A DNA stretch of 64,000 nt from Bacteroidetes bacterium 2013_40CM_41_45. GTDB taxonomy: Bacteria > Bacteroidota > Bacteroidia > AKYH767-A > 2013-40CM-41-45. Below the pieces are notes generated by a model. That model saw only the letters and a program-made list of their open reading frames with translations. It was not told where the DNA came from and did no database searches. This document shows, one piece after another, positions 7,855 to 16,091 of this stretch. Position 1 is the first letter of the stretch. Each line of letters opens with the position of its first letter. The stretch covers positions 16,957 through 80,956 of the forward strand of contig NGFH01000003.1 in assembly GCA_002215675.1 (NCBI GenBank), in the 5' to 3' direction. Position numbers and translations under genes: made by a program.

Positions 7855-9504
7855 ATGATGATTAAGTTTTTGGCAAGTATTTTATTTGTAATTAGATTTT
7901 TTAAAAAGAATAAAAAAGTATCACAATATTTAATAACAACACTTGTATTATTTTCTATATTTTATTTTTTCAATTCAGATATGGCTATCACAATGATTTC
8001 CTTAATTCTGAGATTGGGATTTTCTGCATTATTATTAATATCTCAGTTTGCATTTTTATTTATGTTTATGGCTCGTTCAAAAACAATTACAATTATTCCG
8101 GGAGATAAAAATCAATTAACATTGAATGATTATAAAGGCCAAGATATTCTTGTCGAAAATATGAGACAATGGATAAAAACGCTTCGAGGAGACAAAAAAT
8201 TTCAAGAAATGGGCGGTGAACCACCAAGAGGATTATTGCTCGTTGGAAGAGCGGGAACTGGCAAGACTCAGTTGTTAAAGTGTTTAAGTGGTGAAGCAGG
8301 GATTGCAATGCACGCAATTGAAGGAAGTGGATTTAAGGCAATGTTTTGGGGAATTGATATTTTAAAGATGAATCAATTTGTTAACAAAGCAAGAAATCTT
8401 GCATTAGAATATGGTAGTGCAATCTGTTATATTGATGAAATTGATGCTGTAGCTTCTTCTAGAGGGGGAGTTATGGGAGGACAAAATCAACCAGCCGGAA
8501 TGATGGGCATAGGTGGAGGTTCTCTATCAACATTATTAACTCAAATGGATGGTCTTTCAGAAGAACGCGAATTTATTAAATGCCAAAATATTATTAGAAA
8601 ATTGTTTGGTATGAAATCAATAAATGAAGGATATGTAATGTTTGTTGGTGCAACAAATAGACCTGATGTTCTTGACCCTGCAATTGTCAGAGCCGGAAGA
8701 TTAGATAAAACAATTACTGTTGAACCACCAGACGCAAAAGGAAGAAAAGAAATATTTGAATATTACTTGAATAAAATCAAACATGATGATATAAATGTTG
8801 ATAGTGTTGTTGCATTTTCTCATGGAATAACTCCGGCAGAAATTGCAATGTCTGTTCAAAGAGACAGCGTTAGAAATGCAAGATTTGCAAATAGAAATTC
8901 TGTAACACAAGAAGATTTAGAGTGGGCATTAGTAGAAGAACGTGCTGGATTTTCAAATCCAATTGATAACATGCCAATAGAACAACAAAAACAAGTATGT
9001 ATTCATGAAAGTGGACATGCTGTTGCATTATATCATCTTAGAAAAGATAGATTAATTAGTTTTGTTTCTACCGTTAGAAGAGGTTCAGCTTTGGGAATGG
9101 TTATTCCTGTTGATACAGAAACTAATTATGCAATTCCTTTAAAAAGCTTTATTGCAGATATTAGAATTTCTATGGCTGGAGATAAGGCAACAGAAGTTCT
9201 TCTCGGAGAACGTTGGACTGGTGCTAGGGGAGATATTGAACATATTAAAAATTATGTTTCTTACTTGGTTCATCATGGAGTTTTTGGTCAAATACCATTT
9301 GGAAATAGTGAAAGTATTATGAATAATGAACAAGTACAAAAATGGATAATCTCACAATGGGAAGCAACACAAGAATTCTGTGAAAATCATATTGATGAAA
9401 TTAGAGTTTTATCAGACGTTCTAATGGAAAAGAAAGAACTTCCCGGTAGAGAAGCAATTAAAATTATTGAAAGTGTTATAGGAGAAAGAAAAAATGAATC
9501 GTGA
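7855..9504 (+). CDS. FtsH-like AAA+ membrane metalloprotease
   Basis: 549 residues. Two hydrophobic segments (about 24-40 and 44-72) anchor it in the membrane. The AAA+ module has Walker A GRAGTGKT at 131-138, Walker B YIDEID with D194, and the second region of homology FVGATNRPDVLDPAIVRAGRLD. The peptidase part has the zinc motif HESGH at 384-388 and the third ligand in GARGDIEH (D460). It is shorter than bacterial FtsH (about 640) mainly because the periplasmic segment between the two membrane helices is almost absent. AGGAGA precedes the ATG pair at 7855/7858. It overlaps the following membrane protein, a possible partner. Confidence 0.9.
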   Translation: MMIKFLASILFVIRFFKKNKKVSQYLITTLVLFSIFYFFNSDMAITMISLILRLGFSALLLISQFAFLFMFMARSKTITIIPGDKNQLTLNDYKGQDILVENMRQWIKTLRGDKKFQEMGGEPPRGLLLVGRAGTGKTQLLKCLSGEAGIAMHAIEGSGFKAMFWGIDILKMNQFVNKARNLALEYGSAICYIDEIDAVASSRGGVMGGQNQPAGMMGIGGGSLSTLLTQMDGLSEEREFIKCQNIIRKLFGMKSINEGYVMFVGATNRPDVLDPAIVRAGRLDKTITVEPPDAKGRKEIFEYYLNKIKHDDINVDSVVAFSHGITPAEIAMSVQRDSVRNARFANRNSVTQEDLEWALVEERAGFSNPIDNMPIEQQKQVCIHESGHAVALYHLRKDRLISFVSTVRRGSALGMVIPVDTETNYAIPLKSFIADIRISMAGDKATEVLLGERWTGARGDIEHIKNYVSYLVHHGVFGQIPFGNSESIMNNEQVQKWIISQWEATQEFCENHIDEIRVLSDVLMEKKELPGREAIKIIESVIGERKNES

Positions 9505-10135
9505 CAATATTATAAAATATGAAACTTATTTATTGATTATTTCAGTTATTATTGGGTTTTCACATTTACCTCCAATTAAAAAATTAATTGATAATAAAAG
9601 ACAGGAAATAAAACAATCTTATGTGGAAAATAGAATCATAGATTGCTTTAATCAAAAACAAACTAAAACATATAACTATTCAATTGGTGTAAAATATGAT
9701 GAAAAATTATCTTATACATATATTTATATTGTCGTAAATCATGATGAAGTTAAAAGAGAAGTATTAAGAAATTATTCTATTGCTTTAGCTTGTGTTGTAA
9801 AATATACGGACAATGTAAAAACAATTGCTGTTATTGACCATTATTTTTTTCCTTTCTATAATATTGAAACAAATCAAGTAAGTTATGAATTACGTGTATT
9901 TGGAATATTGAAAGTTGATAACATTCAATCTGCGAATAATTTTATAGATGCATTTGCAAAAAAGGATGTTGTATTAAAAGATGACCCAAATATTGCATTT
10001 TTAAATTTTTATACTTTTGAAAATTATTTTGGAATTCAATTGGCTGACCTTAGATTTATTAATCATTCTCTTATAATGAATGCTTTGAAAAAAGTTATTT
10101 CACAATATGGTGCAAATAGCGCAAGAGGATTATAA
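9494..10135 (+). CDS. Hypothetical membrane-anchored protein
   Basis: 213 residues with one N-terminal hydrophobic segment (YLLIISVIIGFSHL, residues 12-25) followed by a soluble alpha/beta domain. The start overlaps the end of the FtsH-like gene by 11 bases, so the two are probably made together; it could be an adaptor or substrate. No family recognised. The ATG has GGAGAAAG upstream. Confidence 0.65.
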   Translation: MNRDNIIKYETYLLIISVIIGFSHLPPIKKLIDNKRQEIKQSYVENRIIDCFNQKQTKTYNYSIGVKYDEKLSYTYIYIVVNHDEVKREVLRNYSIALACVVKYTDNVKTIAVIDHYFFPFYNIETNQVSYELRVFGILKVDNIQSANNFIDAFAKKDVVLKDDPNIAFLNFYTFENYFGIQLADLRFINHSLIMNALKKVISQYGANSARGL

Positions 10136-10287
10136 TGAATATTATAAAAATTATTATTTGTTTATTATTTCATTGGATGCCCAAAGAAGGATATTATATT
10201 AAAGATGGATATGGATATAATTATCCACAATATCATTGGGGTTGTAAATTTTGTGATAGAACATGGACAACTGAAAATTTTAGATAA
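10135..10287 (+). CDS. Small cysteine-containing protein
   Basis: 50 residues, with ATG overlapping the previous TAA (TAATG). A hydrophobic N-terminus (IIKIIICLLFHW) leads into a Tyr/Gly-rich part and a single CKFC pair. The CxxC plus aromatic context resembles small host-lysis or redox peptides, but I cannot assign a role. Confidence 0.5.
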   Translation: MNIIKIIICLLFHWMPKEGYYIKDGYGYNYPQYHWGCKFCDRTWTTENFR

Positions 10288-10303
10288 TTTATAAAAAAGG
10301 ATA

Positions 10304-10570
10304 ATGAAATATTTAAAAATACTTGGAAGAGATTTAATAATTTTATTTACTTTCTTTTTGAAATTGATTTCATATGGTGGAATACTTTTTTTTGGATTTT
10401 TCTTGATTATGGATATTCCAATTAAATTTGCAATGGAAAATCCAAATGAATTTTTTACTATTGTATTCTATATTGAAAATGTCATTCTTATTTCTTTACT
10501 TTTATTTTTTCCTGTATTGACTATAAAATTATATATTGAAGATGTAAAAGAAAGAGCAAACGAAGAATAA
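10304..10570 (+). CDS. Small two-pass membrane protein
   Basis: 88 residues with AAAAAGGATA upstream. Two hydrophobic stretches are clear (about 10-35 and 48-70), and both termini are charged. Function unknown; it is part of a run of small membrane proteins around the FtsH-like protease. Confidence 0.6.
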   Translation: MKYLKILGRDLIILFTFFLKLISYGGILFFGFFLIMDIPIKFAMENPNEFFTIVFYIENVILISLLLFFPVLTIKLYIEDVKERANEE

Positions 10571-10597
10571 TTGTTTTGCACAATACAAAAGGATATA

Positions 10598-11230
10598 ATG
10601 ATAACAACAGATAATTATAAAACACTTGATGATGCTTATTCATATTTTAATAAAAAATTATTTGATGATAAATTACCAGATTGTATTATAACATTTCAAA
10701 GACAATCTAGAACATTGGGATATTATCATCATGAAAAATTTGAAGAACGTGATGCCAAAAATAAAATCAGTGAAATAGCATTAAATCCAGACCATTTTAA
10801 AGAACAAACTGATATGGATATATTAGATACTCTAGTTCACGAAATGGTTCATTTACTTCAATGGTATTTTGGAGAACCATCAAGAAAAGGTTATCATAAT
10901 AAAGAATGGGGGACTATGATGAAATCTATTGGCTTATATCCTTCATCAACTGGTGAACCCGGCGGAAAAGAAACTGGTCAAACTGTAAGTGATTATGTTA
11001 TTTCAGGTGGAAAATTTGAAATTGTTTGTGGTGCTTTTCTATTGAAAAATAGTTTGAAATGGAATAGTTTACCCGTTGTTAAAGTTTTGAAAGATGAAGT
11101 TAAAAATAAAACGAGAGAAAAATATTGCTGTCCTAAATGCTTTTTAAATGTTTGGGGTAAGAAAAATATAAAAATAATTTGTGGAGAGTGTAAAATAAAA
11201 ATGGAAATAGAAAAAGAAAATGATTGGTGA
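10598..11230 (+). CDS. SprT-like zinc metalloprotease
   Basis: 210 residues. TLVHEMVHLLQW at 78-89 contains the HExxH zinc site (H81, E82, H85) of the SprT/Spartan family, with a distal histidine in KGYHNKEW; the C-terminus has a zinc ribbon (CCPKC and CGEC). Such proteins in eukaryotes cut DNA-protein crosslinks; bacterial and phage members are uncharacterised. The ATG at 10598 follows AAAAGGA, better than the upstream in-frame TTG. The 3' end overlaps the homing endonuclease gene by 11 bases. Confidence 0.8.
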   Translation: MITTDNYKTLDDAYSYFNKKLFDDKLPDCIITFQRQSRTLGYYHHEKFEERDAKNKISEIALNPDHFKEQTDMDILDTLVHEMVHLLQWYFGEPSRKGYHNKEWGTMMKSIGLYPSSTGEPGGKETGQTVSDYVISGGKFEIVCGAFLLKNSLKWNSLPVVKVLKDEVKNKTREKYCCPKCFLNVWGKKNIKIICGECKIKMEIEKENDW

Positions 11231-11909
11231 ACTTAGCAGAAATTCTGGAATATACTGTTTTGAAAATATAATTAATGGAAAAAAATATATAGGAAAATCA
11301 ATAAATATTAAACAAAGAGTAAATTTTCACATTAGAGAGTTAAATAAAAATTCTGACTCATGTTCCTATCTTCAAAATGCATGGAACAAATATGACGAAA
11401 ATAGTTTTTTAATATATGTAATAAAACTATGTAAAGAAGAAGATTTAATAAAAAAAGAAATTTTTTATATTAAAAAATTCAATACCAAAAGACCTAATGG
11501 ATATAATTTAACAGATGGAGGAGAAGGTGTTGCAGGATTAGTTTTTAGCGAAGAAAGAAAAAAATTAATGTCTGGAAAAAATCATCCTAAATATGGAACA
11601 CACCATTCCGAAGAAACAAAACTGAAAATAGGAAAAGCCCAATCAAGATTTAAAAGTTATATTTTTGGTAAAAAGAGAAAAAATAGTAAATCAAAATATT
11701 TTGGTGTAAGATACTCAAAAGTTAACGGAATAATTTATTGGCGAGCGCAAATTAGAGAAAATAAAAAAACAATTGGTATTGGAAATTTTAAAAAACAAAT
11801 TCATGCCGCACGAGCATATGACAAATATGTGGTTGATAATAATTTACCAAGACCTCTGAATTTTCCAAAAGATTATAAAAATTTCATAATTGAAAAGGAT
11901 GATGAATAA
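11220..11909 (+). CDS. GIY-YIG homing endonuclease with AP2-like DNA-binding domain
   Basis: 229 residues. The GIY-YIG nuclease core is at the N-terminus (SGIYCFENI, then KKYIGKS, R28-region and the Glu of KKEIFYIKKF), followed by NUMOD-type segments (GGEGVAGLVFSEERKKLMSG) and a C-terminal AP2-like domain (KYFGVRYSK to ARAYDKYVVDNNLPRPLNF). It is free-standing between the SprT-like gene and a membrane protein, overlapping both, so it looks inserted without breaking either. It closely resembles the endonuclease at 32171. Confidence 0.88.
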   Translation: MIGELSRNSGIYCFENIINGKKYIGKSINIKQRVNFHIRELNKNSDSCSYLQNAWNKYDENSFLIYVIKLCKEEDLIKKEIFYIKKFNTKRPNGYNLTDGGEGVAGLVFSEERKKLMSGKNHPKYGTHHSEETKLKIGKAQSRFKSYIFGKKRKNSKSKYFGVRYSKVNGIIYWRAQIRENKKTIGIGNFKKQIHAARAYDKYVVDNNLPRPLNFPKDYKNFIIEKDDE

Positions 11910-12280
11910 TGAATAAATGCATACTTTGTACATTTTTTAAAATGATTTGGCAAGGTTTGAGAGATAATACCTGCCCAAGCATTGATAAGAAAAAAGAAGA
12001 AAAGAAAACACCAACCTTAAAGATTGTTAGAGAATATTTTTTCGCTATTGTTTTCGGTATTATTTTAACTTTTTTGCTTTGGGGTGTCGGATATTTGATT
12101 TTATGGGTCATAGCATTATTATTAAATGTAACAATTGGCACTATATTGTCTTGGTTAGGGATTTTTATTTTTCTTCCAGTCGGTTTAATTGTGTTGGTGA
12201 TTCTCATAGTAGAATTTGCTAAAATTAGAATTGCTTGCATCAAGGCATATTGGCGAAAAGCCAAAGAAGAATGTGAATAA
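11909..12280 (+). CDS. Membrane protein
   Basis: 123 residues starting at the TAATG overlap with the endonuclease gene. Residues 1-40 are soluble with two Cys (ILCTFF and NTCPS); two long hydrophobic segments follow (about 46-70 and 80-107), then a charged tail. No family recognised. Confidence 0.6.
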   Translation: MNKCILCTFFKMIWQGLRDNTCPSIDKKKEEKKTPTLKIVREYFFAIVFGIILTFLLWGVGYLILWVIALLLNVTIGTILSWLGIFIFLPVGLIVLVILIVEFAKIRIACIKAYWRKAKEECE

Positions 12281-12281
12281 A

Positions 12282-12512
12282 ATGTATCTTGATTGGATTC
12301 TAAGTATATTAACAATTGCAATGAATATAATGTTGGGAAAGAAAATTAAATGGGGGTGGATTATCATGTTTATTTTAAGTTTATTGTGGATATATTATGC
12401 ATTATCTTTAAATCCTCCACAATATGGTTTACTTCCAGCAATCATTGCAAACCTAATTATTTCTGTTCCTAGTGCAATCAAATGGTTTAAGGAAGATAAA
12501 GCGAATCAATAA
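12282..12512 (+). CDS. Small membrane protein, PnuC-like half
   Basis: 76 residues starting MYLDWILSIL at 12282, two bases after the preceding stop. Two or three hydrophobic helices with the pattern MNIMLGKKIKWGW, LWIYYALS and PPQYGLLPA resemble small phage and bacterial proteins related in sequence to the PnuC transporter, but too short to transport alone. Function unknown; the resemblance is from memory of the family pattern. Confidence 0.55.
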   Translation: MYLDWILSILTIAMNIMLGKKIKWGWIIMFILSLLWIYYALSLNPPQYGLLPAIIANLIISVPSAIKWFKEDKANQ

Positions 12513-12542
12513 AATTTCACTTTTATCAATATAGAGGCAATA

Positions 12543-12791
12543 ATGTTTACTAAAAGAAAATCAGAATTAGAATTTGGAATTAGTGCTGGAAAAAATGTTT
12601 ATAATGCAGAATTAAAAAGTAACGGTGTTAAAAAAATAATATTACAATGGATTGAGGGAAGAGAATCTATTTATATTAAATTTGCTGATATTTTTGGTTA
12701 TAAAGAAATGTGGGGAGTGTTTGGTATTGATGAGTTTATTGTAATGGCAGAAGAATTAAAAAAATTAAAAGAAGAAAATAAAGGAAAATAA
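12543..12791 (+). CDS. Small hypothetical protein
   Basis: 82 residues preceded by AGAGGCAATA. Predicted soluble, with a helical charged C-terminus (MAEELKKLKEENKGK). No family recognised. Confidence 0.6.
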   Translation: MFTKRKSELEFGISAGKNVYNAELKSNGVKKIILQWIEGRESIYIKFADIFGYKEMWGVFGIDEFIVMAEELKKLKEENKGK

Positions 12792-12793
12792 TT

Positions 12794-12871
12794 ATGGATG
12801 AATTTATTGCTGGAATAATTGTCGGATTACTTGTTGCATATCTTATTTGCATTGTCATAGTGTGGAGTTAA
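12794..12871 (+). CDS. 25-residue membrane peptide
   Basis: ATG at 12794 after AAAGGAAAAT, TAA at 12869-12871. After MDEF the whole peptide is hydrophobic (IAGIIVGLLVAYLICIVIVW). It fills the gap between two coupled genes and has its own ribosome binding site, which argues that it is real despite its size. Confidence 0.45.
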   Translation: MDEFIAGIIVGLLVAYLICIVIVWS

Positions 12872-12873
12872 TT

Positions 12874-13065
12874 ATGAATAACGAAGATGATTTAATAGTA
12901 TCAAATAATGAAAACAAAGAAAATAAGATAAGAGTATTTCCACAAATTAAAAAAATGATTCGTAGAGAATTATTGAATGAATTGATAGTTGTATTTTCAG
13001 ATATAAATACTGATTGGTCAACCAATGACTTGATTAATTTCTTAACTTCTTATGATGAGAAATAA
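12874..13065 (+). CDS. Small hypothetical protein
   Basis: 63 residues starting MNNEDDLIVS at 12874, with GGAG at 12864-12867. The N-terminus is acidic and Asn-rich, the middle basic and helical. No family recognised. Confidence 0.55.
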   Translation: MNNEDDLIVSNNENKENKIRVFPQIKKMIRRELLNELIVVFSDINTDWSTNDLINFLTSYDEK

Positions 13066-13067
13066 AA

Positions 13068-13274
13068 ATGTACATAGAAAATGTAATTGAAGAATTGAGA
13101 GTTGGCGGGAAAATAAGAAGAACCATGTGGTTAGAAGATGCCCATATAAAAATTATTATTTTGAATGGTGATTTTTCTTCTGACATATTGATGTATCATA
13201 AACGTGATGAATCTTTTTATGATTTTTCTACAGAAGATTTATTAGCAAATGATTGGGAAATTTATCGTAAATAA
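13068..13274 (+). CDS. DUF2829 / Tad2-like protein (candidate anti-Thoeris)
   Basis: 68 residues. The pattern fits DUF2829: an N-terminal helix ending in a basic turn and Trp (VIEELRVGGKIRRTMW), central strands, and the C-terminal signature STEDLLANDWEIY. Members of this family include Tad2, which sequesters the cyclic ADP-ribose-type signal of Thoeris defence. The protein is shorter in the centre than usual Tad2 (about 90 residues), so ligand binding is uncertain. It lies in a run of small accessory genes, a common place for anti-defence functions. Confidence 0.5.
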   Translation: MYIENVIEELRVGGKIRRTMWLEDAHIKIIILNGDFSSDILMYHKRDESFYDFSTEDLLANDWEIYRK

Positions 13275-13287
13275 AAGGAGTAAAATT

Positions 13288-13548
13288 ATGTTTAATAAAA
13301 ATAAAAAAGAACAAAAACCAGTAGAAAAAAAGTTATCGGATTTTGATGAAAAAACTTTGAATGATATGAGAGATAAAACGACAAAGCAAGTAGAAGAATT
13401 GACAAAAATTGATGACATCATTAAGCCAGTATGTAAACAATGCGGTGGATTATTGCATGAATTAAATCCCAAAATAAAAATGGAAGATTTGATTTTGAAT
13501 GAATGTTCTAGCTGTGGAGAAAGAGAATATTTAAAGGTGTTGAATTAA
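13288..13548 (+). CDS. Small zinc-ribbon protein
   Basis: 86 residues from the ATG at 13288, chosen because AAAAGGAG precedes it. The N-terminal half is highly charged and helical; the C-terminal half has CKQCGG (about 49-54) and CSSCG (about 76-80), a zinc ribbon. Function unknown. Confidence 0.65.
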   Translation: MFNKNKKEQKPVEKKLSDFDEKTLNDMRDKTTKQVEELTKIDDIIKPVCKQCGGLLHELNPKIKMEDLILNECSSCGEREYLKVLN

Positions 13549-13883
13549 TGAAAAAGGTTACAATTTATTCAAATGAAGATAATTTATATATTTCCAGATA
13601 TAAATATGATGAACTTTATTATACTGTTCTTGTGAAAGATTATGATTTGGCAACAGATTTTAAAAATTATGGACTTTTAAAATATTGGTTTATTTGGAGA
13701 TTTAATAAAAAATATAATTTAAAATTTAGAATAAGAAATTTTGAATTTTTATCATGGCACATAGAAGATAATTTGCAATGGAATATGAATAATTGGTGGA
13801 AAAATATTATATTAATTTGGAATGAAATCAAACATGAATTCAAAAAAGAAATGAAAAGGATTAAGAATGAACAAACCAATTAA
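13548..13883 (+). CDS. Hypothetical protein
   Basis: 111 residues, ATG overlapping the previous TAA by one base, with GGTGTTG upstream. Trp/Tyr/Phe-rich (many aromatic residues around 43-93) with a basic C-terminus. No family recognised. The 3' end overlaps the next gene by 17 bases. Confidence 0.6.
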   Translation: MKKVTIYSNEDNLYISRYKYDELYYTVLVKDYDLATDFKNYGLLKYWFIWRFNKKYNLKFRIRNFEFLSWHIEDNLQWNMNNWWKNIILIWNEIKHEFKKEMKRIKNEQTN

Positions 13884-14130
13884 AGTTTGGCATTTTATGA
13901 AAGAATTTGCGGAAGCACTAGAAGAACAATTGAGAAGTGATGATTTAAGATGGGGAGATACTTGGTTAGATAGAACAATAACTGGACAAACAGAAAGAAC
14001 AGAAATTGAATTCATGAAATATTTTGACCAATATAAACATGTTGGTAAAGATGTTAATTGGCTTGCTGTTGCCGGAAATGCAATGATTTGTTGGATAAGA
14101 ACAAAGCACCCTGAAATGTTTAAACCATAA
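13867..14130 (+). CDS. Hypothetical phage protein (possible MazG-like fold)
   Basis: 87 residues, all helical in appearance. The pattern FMKEFAEALEEQL, then LRWGDTWLDRT, and WLAVAGNAMICWIRTKHPE recurs in many phage genomes; the composition recalls MazG-like nucleotide pyrophosphohydrolases, but I see no ExxE/ExxD metal site clearly enough to claim the activity. AAAGGATTAAG precedes the ATG. Confidence 0.6.
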   Translation: MNKPIKVWHFMKEFAEALEEQLRSDDLRWGDTWLDRTITGQTERTEIEFMKYFDQYKHVGKDVNWLAVAGNAMICWIRTKHPEMFKP

Positions 14131-14133
14131 CCT

Positions 14134-14817
14134 ATGATTTCATATTATGGGTCTAAAAGCAAAGTAATTAAATATTATCCAAAACCAATACATGATTTGA
14201 TAATTGAACCATTTGCAGGAAGTGCCAGATATGCATTAGAATATTTTGAAAAAGATGTAATACTTATTGAAAAATATGAGACACTTTATAAAATATGGAA
14301 ATATCTTCAACAATGTTCACCTAAAGATATTCTTGGTCTTCCTAAAATGAAATCTGGTGAAACAACAGATGATTATAATTTTGATTGTATTGAAGCAAAA
14401 TGGCTTATGGGATTCATGGTTCAACAGGGAGTTAATGCACCTCGAAAGACTGTTTCAAAAGTTGGTAATTTTGGCAAATGTATAGAGCGTGATAAAATGC
14501 GAATTTCATCAAGTCTTTATAAAATCAAGCATTGGGATATAAGACTCGGTGATTATAGAGATTTGAAAAATAAAAAGGCCACATGGTTTATTGACCCTCC
14601 TTATCAATATGGGGGAGAATATTATCATTCAAGTGTTAATAATTCTCATTTAGATTTCAAAGAATTGTCAAAATGGTGCAAAAAAAGAAGGGGGCAAACG
14701 ATAGTCTGTGAGAATACAAAAGCTAATTGGATGAATTTTAAACCATTAAAAGAAATGCATGGAAGTAAAAATACAACCACTGAAGCAATATGGTATAAGG
14801 AAAATAATGGAATTTAA
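14134..14817 (+). CDS. D12-class (Dam-like) DNA adenine methyltransferase
   Basis: 227 residues. IEPFAGSARYALEYF at 24-38 is the AdoMet-binding motif I; WFIDPPYQYGG with DPPY at 154-157 is the catalytic motif. The order (motif I before DPPY) is that of the alpha/D12 class that makes N6-methyladenine in a short site such as GATC. No partner restriction gene is adjacent, so it probably protects phage DNA. Start is ATG at 14134 three bases after the preceding TAA. It overlaps the next gene. Confidence 0.83.
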   Translation: MISYYGSKSKVIKYYPKPIHDLIIEPFAGSARYALEYFEKDVILIEKYETLYKIWKYLQQCSPKDILGLPKMKSGETTDDYNFDCIEAKWLMGFMVQQGVNAPRKTVSKVGNFGKCIERDKMRISSSLYKIKHWDIRLGDYRDLKNKKATWFIDPPYQYGGEYYHSSVNNSHLDFKELSKWCKKRRGQTIVCENTKANWMNFKPLKEMHGSKNTTTEAIWYKENNGI

Positions 14818-14998
14818 AGAATTTAAATTATTTGATGAAACTTATTATTTATGTAATGGATTGATATATTCCAAGAATGGAAGCAATGTGAATGATACTT
14901 ATCATGTTGTTGACAGTCAAAAACTTGCTTTTATAATAATAAAAATATATGGAATTATGACTGGAGAAAGTCTACATATTCCTCCAGCTAATCCATAA
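14807..14998 (+). CDS. Small hypothetical protein
   Basis: 63 residues starting MEFKEFKLFDE at 14807, overlapping the methylase end and preceded by AAGGAAAAT. Soluble alpha/beta composition. No family recognised. It is the last gene before the 15011 promoter. Confidence 0.55.
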   Translation: MEFKEFKLFDETYYLCNGLIYSKNGSNVNDTYHVVDSQKLAFIIIKIYGIMTGESLHIPPANP

Positions 14999-15010
14999 TA
15001 TTTTTGGGTC

Positions 15011-15039
15011 TTGACAAAATCCAAATAATGTGATACAAT
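15011..15039 (+). promoter_or_regulatory. Sigma-70-type promoter
   Basis: TTGACA (15011-15016), 17-base spacer, TACAAT (15034-15039). It fits the phage promoter set and precedes the MT-A70 methylase. A weak hairpin (CTGGAG with CTCCAG, 14962-14988) lies just upstream. Confidence 0.78.
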
Positions 15040-15064
15040 TCTATCTTACTTAAAAAGGATAAAT

Positions 15065-15664
15065 ATGCCAGCAAAAACAAAAAAATATAAGATTATATTG
15101 GCAGACCCGGCTTGGACTTTCAAAACCTACTCTCTTAAAGGTAAAGAAAAAAAATCAGCAGAAAATCATTATGATTGTATGACTATTGAAGATATTTATA
15201 ATCTTCCAGTACAAAATATATCTGATGATGATTGTGTTTTATTTTTATGGGTGACTTCACCTATGTTACGAGAAGGTTTAGAAACAATGAAACAATGGAG
15301 TTTTACCTATAAAACAATTGGTTTTAATTGGGTTAAGAGAAATAAAATTGCAGATAGTTGGTTTTGGGGATTAGGATATTGGACTCGTCAAAATTCAGAA
15401 TTATGTTTGATTGGAACAAAAGGAAAGCCAACAAGAATTTCTAAAGGTGTTCAACAACCTTTTGATACCGATAATCCCTTTGTTTTTTATGATACAGAAA
15501 CAATCACAGATAGAATCGCCCGTCATAGTCAAAAACCAGCAATTGTAAGAGATAGAATTGTTGATTTAATGGGGGATATTTCTAGAATAGAATTATTCGC
15601 TAGAGATAAAACTAAAGGTTGGGATGTTTGGGGAAATGAAGTAAAATCTGATATTAAATTATAG
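15065..15664 (+). CDS. MT-A70 family adenine N6-methyltransferase
   Basis: 199 residues. IILADPAWTF at 10-19 carries the catalytic motif as DPAW instead of the common DPPW; then YDCMTIEDIYNLPV, VLFLWVTSPML, the WVKRNK strand, LGYWTRQNSELCLIGTKGKP and the terminal RHSQKP and IELFARDKTKGWDVWGNE block, all in MT-A70 order. The expected reaction is N6-methylation of adenine in DNA. It leads the third + strand transcript, with AAAAAGGATAAAT before the ATG. Confidence 0.88.
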   Translation: MPAKTKKYKIILADPAWTFKTYSLKGKEKKSAENHYDCMTIEDIYNLPVQNISDDDCVLFLWVTSPMLREGLETMKQWSFTYKTIGFNWVKRNKIADSWFWGLGYWTRQNSELCLIGTKGKPTRISKGVQQPFDTDNPFVFYDTETITDRIARHSQKPAIVRDRIVDLMGDISRIELFARDKTKGWDVWGNEVKSDIKL

Positions 15665-15673
15665 GAAAATAAT

Positions 15674-15904
15674 ATGGATACAACACTCATTGATAAGATA
15701 TTTCCAAATGGCGTAAAAGAAGATGATACAAAAGTTATTGCTGATGTTATTATATTTGCCATAAAAAATAGAGATTCAAGCGCATGGGAAAAAGCTGGTT
15801 TGATGCTTATTGATAAACAAATAATTGATTGGGGAAAACATTGTATCAACATTGCCCATAGATTAGATAAGCAAAAGGAAAAAATTAAAAATGCCACTGT
15901 ATGA
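15674..15904 (+). CDS. Hypothetical protein
   Basis: 76 residues, helical, with AGGAAAATA upstream. No family recognised. It overlaps the next gene by 14 bases. Confidence 0.55.
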   Translation: MDTTLIDKIFPNGVKEDDTKVIADVIIFAIKNRDSSAWEKAGLMLIDKQIIDWGKHCINIAHRLDKQKEKIKNATV

Positions 15905-16091
15905 TTATTTTTGCGATTCATGTGAAAATGAATTTGAAGAAAAAATTTCATATGAAGAAATAGACAATAAAAAAATTAAATGTCCAAAATGTAAAAGTCA
16001 AAAAACAAAGAGAATTATTAATGCGAAACCATTTGTTCGTTATATTGGAGATGGTTGGACACAAGGAATTGATAGGTTGACTGATGAATAA
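15891..16091 (+). CDS. FmdB-type zinc-ribbon protein
   Basis: 66 residues beginning MPLYDYFCDSC, the characteristic opening of FmdB-family zinc ribbons. CDSC at 8-11 and CPKCKS at 31-36 supply the four ligands. FmdB was first named as a putative regulator; the role in phages is unknown. AAGGAAAAA precedes the ATG. Confidence 0.78.
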   Translation: MPLYDYFCDSCENEFEEKISYEEIDNKKIKCPKCKSQKTKRIINAKPFVRYIGDGWTQGIDRLTDE

